64,000 bases of DNA, taken from positions 20,626,001-20,690,000 of the forward strand of contig JAYKYS010000009.1 in NCBI GenBank assembly GCA_036924285.1, written 5' to 3'. The notes beneath the pieces were generated by a model. The model searched no databases. It was given only the letters and a program-made list of their open reading frames with translations, and was not told the origin of the DNA. Position numbers and translations under genes: made by a program. Source of the DNA: Asterella californica. Taxonomy: Eukaryota; Streptophyta; Marchantiopsida; Marchantiales; Aytoniaceae. Positions 56,339-64,000 of this stretch are shown one piece after another; position 1 is the first letter of the stretch; the number at the start of each line of letters is the position of its first letter.

Positions 56339-58074
56339 GGTCACCATGGCTCCCTGTGTCGAACTAGTGCCTCAGAAGAGCGAGGAAGCACAAGTCTACC
56401 CAGCTTCTCAGAAGACGCTTCTGTCTTTCGAAGTAGCAGCAGCAGAGCCAGCGACAAACGTGGAGGAGGAGGCCACCTCAGCGACACCTGAGGTAATTTC
56501 AGGGCTTCCCAGCTTATCAGAAGCCGATTTAGTAGTTCAGGTAGGAGTAGATCAGGTGGAAATGGCATCCGAGCCATTAGAGTAGATAGCAAAGTGAAGA
56601 AGACCAGAGACTTGTCCAAACTTAGTAAAGTACTAAACATACTATATTAGGAGGTGGCAGGACCAGTTTAAATTTAGCTAGTTGACCATGCGGCAGAGTA
56701 GGCAGTGCACGAGTAGAACCAAACAGATGACTAATTAGGAAAGGGAACCGTTTTTGCATGTGGAGTGACAGCCTTCTGACGGTGTCCATCCCTCCTTGAT
56801 TGCGGTCGAAGGTTGGAGGGGAACTCTCTCTTGCACATCGAGGCGACTACATAAGTAGGATTACAGTGCAGAACACACACACACATACAAGAGCGCACAG
56901 AGTGGATTAAGATGTAAGTGCAAACAGTAGACAGTTTAGGAGCAGGGAACGACATCCTCGTGTAGGCCTGCTGGTTAGATTGGTGTGTCGAGGAGTAGGA
57001 GCAGACAGTAGAGAGAGTGAGCTTCCCAACACCTATGTATCTTCTTCTCAAGGAATAGATTGCTGATTTGAGTGCAGAAGCTTTGTTCGTGGCTACTGGG
57101 TGGTGGGTTCCTTGAATTTACTCCCAATTGTGCATGGGAAGCATTCTTCTTGGATGGCGGTGACTGTCAGGAGTTGTGGGGTTTGCAGCTTGGCTCATCC
57201 AGTGGAGCACTTAGGATCCACGCACGGACGGTCTTATGGATAAGAGATCCCAGATGACAGAGTAGTCGGAGCAGCGAGAGAAGAAGAAAGAAGCCTTCTT
57301 CCCACCACAGAAGACGACATCCTCAAGTAGAAGACTATGTGACTGTACGTACGTTTGTTGTCTTCCTCCTCAAACTATTACAAGCAAGGATGGCTTGTTA
57401 GTCAGGATCCGGACTAGAAGCCTGTCGGAGTCTTAATTTCTTATTCTTATCTTGTTTTGATCTCGTTTGGATTTTCTCTTCTTCCCCATCTTCCCTCATC
57501 TTCCCCATCTTCTTATCTTCTTCCAGTGAACTTCCGAGACTTCTATTGAGCTTCCGTGAAGGTGAATGTCATTGTAGTGTTGCAAGAAGATCGTTTCCGT
57601 AGGCAGAAGCATGGGAAGGCTATAGAGGGCATACACCCTGTGATTAATCTAACCCGTTGGAATGTGGGAGAGTAAGGTGTGACAGCCATTGCTAGTCGAC
57701 TTCTACGAAGTGAGAGTAGTCTTCTGGAGGTGTGAGAAGCCGAGTTGAACCCCCAGAAGCCGAGAATTGCTTCGGGAAGACGGTACAAGAAGATTGGAAG
57801 AAGTAACCTGGAAGCAGGAAGCGTCTTCCCAAGCTTCTTTGTAGATAATTGTGTGATATTTTAGTTAGTTATTGTTTGTCTAGGTCCAGAGCGCCTTCGG
57901 AAGGGTCTGGAAGTCGTGTGGTTTTATGAGAAGACGGGATTTCTAGACAAAACCCGTGTGTTTGTGTATTTGAACAGATCTTAGAACTTAGAGCAGCGTT
58001 ACTTGTGCAAATCTTCTGTGGGAACGATATCTTGTATACTAAATGGACAAAAGGAGTAATCCTGCAACACTACA
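56339..58074 (+). other. Element 4, 3' part
   Basis: A short acidic frame (56307-56585, SEEAQVYPAS, EVISGLPSLSEADLVVQV) may be the shifted end of the coiled-coil protein. The remainder has no recognised gene. The terminal CAACACTACA is the inverted counterpart of the left end. Confidence 0.4.
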
Positions 58075-58079
58075 ACAGC

Positions 58080-58489
58080 TGTCATGTCAGTTTGGCACCT
58101 TGCTACGAGTGTCGAGTGCGGAGTGGTGAATCCCGATATGGTCCTTAGTGTCGTTAGGACGAGTTGGTGGGATAGTTCATTAGGGGCGCATGTAGGGCTT
58201 GGAGACCTTAGTTCTTCGAGTTGAGCCTTCAAGCTCCTAGCTATGGTGGATATTCTTGATGAGTGCAATCTGGATTCTCTGCGAGCATAGAGTGGATTTG
58301 GCTCGAGTGAGTGTAAAACACTCACTCACTAAAATCCACTCTATGCTCGTGCCCATTGGCATGCTGGAGTGAGTACACATCATGGTATACTTGTGTATGT
58401 GTATGAGATCGTCCATGTGTTATGTGTATATGTGGTGTATCTTTGACAGCGATGTATGTTGTGTAGCGATGTTGTGTATGTGTACGACA
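58080..58489 (+). repeat. Element 2 3' LTR
   Basis: It starts TGTCATGTCAG and ends GTACGACA, matching the Element 1 LTR including the terminal 106-bp block. An inverted repeat (about 58282-58315 against 58318-58350, arms such as GAGCATAGAGTGGATTT) sits in its middle and is absent from Element 1. Because Element 4 lies between it and the rest of Element 2, it looks like a solo LTR at first sight. Confidence 0.8.
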
Positions 58490-58567
58490 ACGGACTAGAC
58501 TAGAAAAGACGCTCAAGTAAGTTGGACCAAACAGATAGATGATGCGTTCTGAACGATCAAATTTATT

Positions 58568-60063
58568 TTGTCAAATACATCATTTTTGAAGTCGCCAAAG
58601 TTTGACAAACCATTCGAGGTGCACACGAACACGAGCGACTATGCGATTGACATAATGTTGGTGCAAGATAGAAAACCAATAGCATACAAAAGCAAGAAGT
58701 TATTTGAGACGGAGAGTCGATGGTCGACTCACAAGGAGAAACTGTTTGAAGTGGTTCATTGCTTGAGGAAATTGTGACATTACTTGGGATCTCACAAAAT
58801 CCAAATATATACCGATAATATTTCACAAGTACTTTGAAATACAAGATCAGATGACGTCAAAGCAACTACGGTGGCATGATATCTTGGCGCTCATGAATCT
58901 GGAATTAATCCACAAAGCGAGAAAAGACAATGTGATTCTGGACGTCTTGAGTCGCAAAGAGGAATACTTTCATCGTCCACATAGATTTTGCGACCCATGT
59001 ATCCTAAGGAGTCAGACTCGGAGTGACGAATACATGAAGGTTACATGGATGATGACCAAGTGAAGGAGTACCTGGAACAACTCAAGCGAGGAGTGAAGTT
59101 GTAGAACATGCAGTTGAGACATGGATTACTCATGTTCAAACAAAGTCATATGTGGGACAAGAAAAACATAGGACTAAGTTGCATAAAGAGTGTCACGATG
59201 CACACTTATCAAGCCATAAAGGAGAAAAGTCCACTTTATAGTGATAGCTAAAAAGTTTTATTGGCCTCACATGAAAGATGACGTTGCCCACTTTGTGAAA
59301 ATATGCGTAATCTGTCAAATAAACCGAGGTTCTTATGCGAAAAAACAAGGGTTGCTTCATCTTTTGCCGATTCGAACTAAACCTTGGAAAGCATCAGCAT
59401 GGACTTCATAATGTCTCTATATGACTCAAACAGAAACAATACGATATTTGTGATAGTTGACCAGTTTAGCAAACTAGCAAAGTTTATCCCGACTTTGGAT
59501 ACTGCAACAACATTCATGACTTCTTGATTGTTCTTAGATACTTGGTGGCATTTATATGGATTACCTCAGAGTATTATTTCAGACAGAGACTCCAAGTTCA
59601 CAAGTACCATTTGGAAACACTTGTTCCAAAAGTGAGGACTAAATTAAAATTTAGTACCATTTTTCATCCCAAAATAGATGGACAAATTAAACGAGTTAAC
59701 TCAATTCTAAATCTTGAGGAATTATGTGAGCGTGGACCAACGTGATTGGATGGAGTGATTCACTCTTGTACACTATTGCTATAACTCCATGAATCATTCA
59801 GTGACCGGTGAATCGTCTTTCTTGTTGACTTACAAACGTGAGCCAGAAGGACCTCTTAACTTGACTGTTGCAAGGAGCTCTACATCGACATGACCAAGAA
59901 CACAGCAAACATCAGTTGAAGAGATGGTGGCAGAAATGCAGCGACGCGAATAACAAGTGAAGAAGAACCTCGACAAAGCATAGCAGCGCTACATGAAGCA
60001 GGTAAACAAGCATCGACGGCAAGTGAAGTTTCAAGTGGGCGAAGAAATATGGTTGAGTATGAA
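58568..60063 (+). pseudogene. Degraded gypsy RNase H and integrase remnant
   Basis: It starts inside RNase H (FLKSPKFDKPFEVHTNTSDY at 58581) and continues KQLRWHDILALMNLELIHKA. It then gives integrase in shifting frames: FYWPHMKDDVAHFVKICVIC (about 59255), IRTKPW, then the region for FVIVDRFSKLAKF and FHPxxDGQ (59660-59700, FHPKIDGQIKRVN). This is a typical plant Ty3/gypsy integrase, unrelated to Elements 1 and 3. Stops are frequent. Confidence 0.75.
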
Positions 60064-61098
60064 TGTCGCGACACTCAATCTCAAGATTAGATGTAGAAGC
60101 GAACAATAGAACTCTAGTGGACTTGTGCTAGGTTGTGAACGTTGCGAGTAAGACTCAACGGCTTGACCAGGAAGTCGAGAACAAAAGAATCCTAAGTGAT
60201 TCTCTAAATCAAGGTTGAACATTGAGTTAGGACGTATGGGCATATCTCAAGAGGACCCTAGACGAATGCTGATCTAAGAGTGCAAGTCCGAAAATAGATC
60301 AAAACATAAGTCTGAGACGTAGAATCAAGGTGTGGGTGTGGACGCTGATCCGAACCACAGAGTCTCAATCTGTGTTGGACCACAGTTTCTTGAAAAACTG
60401 CTAAGTACTGGAGTTCCAACGACATTTTGGATTGTGGACAGAGCTTCACGTAAGATCTCAAGGCGAGTAAGTTATCAATGAAAATGTCTTGGCGAGTGCT
60501 TTCTAGTGATATGTAAAAATTCTAGAACTGACCTTGAAGTTGAGAATTATAGTCCATCTCGTGATCACATTGTGGTATAATTTTCAGGTACCAAAGAGCA
60601 GGATGGAGCCGCCAATCTCAGACATATATATGAGGGGGGATCAATGCCTGGGTGGGCCTGGACGAATCATCGATCTCATAGTTCGACGGACGGGCTCTAA
60701 GGACATCAGTGATGACTGGATCAATACCAAGGCACGTTCCAGTCCAAACTTGGACGTTTGGACTTAACAATGACCCAAGGATTGGAGCAAGACTAAGGAA
60801 TGAGACTACGGGTTAGACCGCCGTTCGGGAGCCAGGAACTAGACGGACATCACGGGTGGTTGGACCGCTAGGTATGTTGGAGGTACTAGATTTTATGAGA
60901 AGTCTACCCAAAGTTATGTTGTGACTTGCTCATGTTTTGAGACCGACCTAGCCGAGTTTAGGTCGAGACTTAAGGAATGTTGAGCTTGTGAGGCTGGGAG
61001 ATGGTCCGGATCAAATGAGATAAAGATAAGTGGTGCATGAATGCTAACATGTGGTTGTGATTTGCAGGTTAGCGTTACGAGTTTCATGATCTATTGAG
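60064..61098 (+). repeat. LTR copy 1 of a third gypsy family
   Basis: It starts TGTCGCGACACTCAATC directly after the integrase remnant, so it is that element's 3' LTR. It is similar over about 1 kb to 62528-63600; shared landmarks include CTCAAGAT(T/C)(A/G)GATGTA near the start and GTTTCATGATCTATTGA near the end. Its right end is eroded. Confidence 0.7.
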
Positions 61099-61640
61099 AA
61101 TTTTATATAGTTTGTCGTGGAAAGATAGTGAAGAAAGTATTGCTAGTCCACAAGCCGGTCTAAGGGATTCTTTGAAAGTGCTTCTGTGATCTAAAGCATA
61201 AGTCTATCATGTATGAATCCTTCTTGTACTTAGAATAATATTCACAGAACGAAAGCAAAAATTTTTAGAAAATTAAAAAAAATTCCAATAAATAATAGTG
61301 TATAATCACACAGATAAGCTCACGCTAACCCGTCAAATTTTATGTTAAAAAAACATAGACAGAAGACTCGCTGTTCGCTTAGCAAACAGTTGAGAAAAAT
61401 CCCAAATGACTTACTACAGTGCTCTCCGAACCGTACTAGATAGTGACCCATCATACGGCTCTCTAACTCTACTTAACTGAATGCCCATTTGTGTTGTGTG
61501 GTGTAGTGTGCTACACTTAAGATCAAGTTAGGTCAACAGAAACTGAAATAATACTTGATAGATTGGGTAGTGAGGACATTAGTATTTCATCGAGTTGGTC
61601 CAAGGTCTTGTCGTATCTCTCTATAGCTAGATACCCCATG
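61099..61640. other. AT-rich spacer
   Basis: No feature supported. Confidence 0.3.
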
Positions 61641-62150
61641 TATTCCTAGACCAAACTTCATGCTCTTCGATAACATCCATCAAACTTGTTCTTATTCTTC
61701 AACCGTGTCTTCCTCAACCTGTGAATTGCAATCTCTATGACGTTCTTTCCAATTGACGAATCCGAAGTGCAAAGAAAATCTTTCGTAGACATATTAACCT
61801 CCAAGGTAGAATGCTCCAAGTAGGTATTTATTCTTTGACGGTCATGATGGATTTTTACTCCTACATTAGCTCCACTGTCATGTACCTGATCACCGAACTA
61901 TGTGTGCAGCAATCAGTTCATAGAGCAAACGATAAGAGCTTCGGCCACCCCTTCGTCTTTCTTCTACAAGCTTTCACAATTGCTTTCAGATTTTGCTCAC
62001 TCTTAGCATTCCCTTATGGATTGTAAGCTATAGTGAGAGCTAGTTTGATCACATAGAACTGCTTAGCTTCAAGAGCATTCAACTCTCCATGATCCGTTGT
62101 AAATCTTCCCAACACACCCATACTTGTAATATGAACTTCGGCAATCTATT
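61640..62150 (-). pseudogene. Integrase fragment related to Element 3, decayed
   Basis: Minus-strand translation gives GRFTTDHGELNALEAKQFY, then KLALTIAYNP, a stop, GNAKSEQNLKAIVKACRRKT and LLSFAL. This aligns collinearly with Element 3 integrase (ITADRGELDSQEAVEFF, KLALTTAYNPEGNGKSERGH, IIKALVKACKG). Further on, MSTKDFL and KNKNKFD match STKDLL and RNKGRFD. It is an old, separate copy of that lineage in opposite orientation. Confidence 0.65.
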
Positions 62151-62527
62151 GTCTCTCAACTCGAACTTCCAATTGAGCTCAAACTTCACAAGAAATTCCC
62201 TCTAACCCTTCACTACTACCCTATGAAATTTCAGTTTTAAATCCCAAACCAATTGCTCGAAATAGATCAACAAGAACATCAAGAAACATTCGTGAAACAC
62301 CAAACAAGGAAGAATGTCCTCACAAACCCTTGACCCTCTATCTTATATCCAAATTCGAATACAAGAGCTACTCATACGAATGTCCACGGATCATTGAGCT
62401 GACACGTCTCATTATGTGCGATCTCACATCTCAGATAATTGTGAATGTGGCACCTAATACATCGTTGGACAAGCTACACGAAAAGATTCACAAAACACAA
62501 AAAATTCAACGTTAAATTCAAATGTGA

Positions 62528-63661
62528 TGTCATGACCCTCGATCTCAAGATCGGATGTAATTACGAACAACAGAACCTTAAGAACTTCCGTTAGATTGTG
62601 AATGCTATGAGTAGGATTTAACGGCTTGACCAAGAAGTCAAGAACAGATGAATCTTAAGTGATTCTTTGAACCAAAGTTGAAACATTGGATTAGGACATA
62701 TGGATCTATCCCAAGAGGATCCCAAACAAACGCTGATCTAAGAAGACTCGTCTAATAACAGATCGAAATGCAAGTCTGAGACATGGATATGAACATGAGT
62801 CTGAGCGGACCGAGATATTGTCTGGTGCAGATGGATGTTGGTCAGACGTTGGTCCGAATCACAAGATCATAGTATGACGCTAGACCACATTTCCTTAGAA
62901 ATGTGGTCTAGTGTGCTAAGTGTTGGAGCTCGAAGGATGTTTTGGATCATGGACGGAGCTCTAGGTAAGATCTCGAGGCAGTAAGATATCATTGGAAATG
63001 TCTCGGAGAAGGCTTTCTATGATATCATTCACATTAGAGTTGAGAATTATAAAAAATTCCCATGATCAGATTGTGATATAAATTTTATAGACGAAAGAGG
63101 AGGGTGAGGTCACTGATCTCCAGAAGTATATATAAGGAGGACTCGATGCTTGGATGGATCAAGTCGAGTCGTCCGATCCCAGAGTTTGACAAGTAGCTCT
63201 AGAGGCATGAGATGATGATAGGACCAGTACCAAGGAACATTTCGATCAAAACTTGGACATCTGGACTTGAGAATAACCCAAAGGTTGAGGCAAGACCAGA
63301 AAACGAGACGGCGAGTTCGATCATTGTTCATGAGCTTAGACCCAGACAAATATCATGGACGGTTGGACCGCTATGTGTGTTTAGGACCTTAGACTTTATG
63401 GGAAGTCCATCCCAAGTCATGTTATGACTTGCTCATGTTTTGGGATCGACCTAGCCGGATCTAGGTCGAGACTCCAAGAAATGTTGAGCTTGAGAGCTGG
63501 TGAGACGATACGGCTCCGATCTGGACCAAATGGGATAAAAATAAGTGATGCATGGACGCTAACATGTGACTGTGGTTTGCATGTTAGCGTAATGAGTTTC
63601 ATGATCTATTGACTCTTATTTGTAAGAGCTTCTATTGACGCAACAAGACGGTAGGTGCACA
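62528..63661 (+). repeat. LTR copy 2 of the third gypsy family (5' LTR)
   Basis: It starts TGTCATGACCCTCGATC and ends near GGTGCACA, followed five bases later by a primer-binding site. A 14-bp hairpin (about 62881-62911, TAGACCACATTTC and its complement) is present here but not in copy 1. Confidence 0.7.
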
Positions 63662-63666
63662 AAAAG

Positions 63667-63684
63667 TGGTATTAGAACTCAAAG
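63667..63684 (+). other. Primer-binding site, decayed initiator-Met type
   Basis: TGGTATTAGAACTCAAAG differs from the usual TGGTATCAGAGC at two positions, both C-to-T or G-to-A changes. Confidence 0.6.
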
Positions 63685-63699
63685 TCCAACAACAGAAAC

Positions 63700-64000
63700 T
63701 CTTTGTACCATGCAATATGGACAAGGTTCATAAGAAGAACAGGAGCTTCAAGCGACAATGGAATGGATGTGAGAAGGATAGGAAGGACTCTTCTGTCTGA
63801 CAGCAAAGCGGCAACAAATAAGGTTGAAGCCAAATATGCAAACACCTATGAAGGACAATGATTCTAAGTTTACTTGCTACAATTATGACAAAGAGGACCA
63901 TATTGCTAAGGGGTGTATGAAGCCCACGGTTAGTAATTGTAGCGTGAATGCGTTTGTTGCAAAGGACTTGTTGGAGGGCCATATGATTGCCATCTTAAGA
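63700..64000 (+). pseudogene. Gypsy gag fragment with zinc knuckle, runs off the edge
   Basis: Near the end the frame reads KFTCYNYDKEDHIAKGC, a CCHC knuckle in which the second cysteine is tyrosine. It continues MKPTVSNCSVNAFVAKDLLE to the window edge. The element continues beyond 64000. Confidence 0.6.

Larger units (their letters stand above)
43710..58074 (+). mobile_element. Element 4: GAAGAC-rich element with TGTAGTGT/ACACTACA ends
   Basis: It starts TGTAGTGTCC (43710), ends CAACACTACA (58074), and is flanked by the 5-bp duplication ACAGC (43705-43709, 58075-58079). After removing Element 3 and its CCGT duplication it is about 5.8 kb. The 8-bp ends are perfect inverted repeats. The body is crowded with GAAGAC / GTCTTC words. 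It codes for a coiled-coil protein but I see no RT, integrase or transposase. I could not find long terminal repeats at its ends. A non-autonomous LTR element with lost LTRs, or a DNA element with short TIRs and 5-bp TSD, are both possible. Confidence 0.65.
36898..58489 (+). mobile_element. Element 2: decayed relative of Element 1 with nested insertions
   Basis: The sense strand is plus, except for an inverted 5' part. Ordered pieces are: inverted gag/methyltransferase N-terminal part (36898-37874); methyltransferase remainder, RT, RNase H and integrase (37875-41757); solo LTR insertion (41762-43328); PHD finger remainder and 3' end (43333-43709); Element 4 insertion (43710-58074, itself holding Element 3); 3' LTR (58080-58489). 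The join across Element 4 is exact, because ACAGC is duplicated on both sides and the sequence before it matches the stretch before the 3' LTR in Element 1. Many stops and frame shifts show it is dead. No 5' LTR is visible. Confidence 0.8.

Noticed and set aside
58080..58489. Independent solo LTR
   Set aside because: The ACAGC duplication and the sequence left of Element 4 show it is the displaced 3' LTR of Element 2.

Overview
The window is nuclear DNA of a land plant, most likely a bryophyte (a liverwort is my best guess, at low confidence). It contains one clearly intact host gene, an intron-containing R2R3-MYB transcription factor at 29.56-32.97 kb. AT-rich spacer and a dense, nested collection of transposable elements surround it. 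I see no prokaryotic gene organisation, rRNA, CRISPR array or intact tRNA gene.

Layout. 0-10.6 kb: AT-rich spacer with a tRNA-derived SINE-like piece (2.0 kb), a TIR DNA element (4.92-7.77 kb) and a MULE-type MITE (8.87-9.27 kb, 11-bp target duplication). 10.65-20.60 kb: a nearly full-length minus-strand Ty3/gypsy element (here 'Element 1'). Its gene order is gag - protease - DNA cytosine methyltransferase - UAG - reverse transcriptase - RNase H - integrase - PHD finger. 21.76-23.77 kb: remnant of another gypsy element with LTR and initiator-Met-type primer-binding site. 24.08-25.42 kb: a tandem duplication of about 0.67 kb. 29.56-32.97 kb: the MYB gene. 36.9-58.5 kb: a decayed, partly inverted plus-strand relative of Element 1 ('Element 2'), with three insertions that can be read exactly from target-site duplications. 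These are a solo LTR inside its PHD finger (41.76-43.33 kb, TSD CCGT), a GAAGAC-rich coiled-coil-coding element ('Element 4', 43.71-58.07 kb, TSD ACAGC) just before its 3' LTR, and, inside Element 4, an 8.5-kb Ty3 element of a different, fungal-looking lineage ('Element 3', 45.93-54.46 kb, TSD CCGT). 58.5-64.0 kb: remnants of further gypsy elements, including a 5' LTR, primer-binding site and gag that run off the right edge.

How the parts work together. The most interesting system is Element 1. A methyltransferase with its motifs in animal-DNMT3 order sits in frame between protease and reverse transcriptase, and a canonical PHD histone-reader closes the integrase. The stop codon between methyltransferase and reverse transcriptase lies in a UAG-CAR-YYA context, the tobamovirus-type readthrough signal, and the same context is kept in the decayed Element 2. 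This suggests a polyprotein with a chromatin writer in the abundant upstream part and a chromatin reader in the rarer readthrough part. Other breaks in Element 1 (CAG to TAG, a one-base indel) are not shared with Element 2 and look like decay. All identifications are by eye from motifs; no database search was run.
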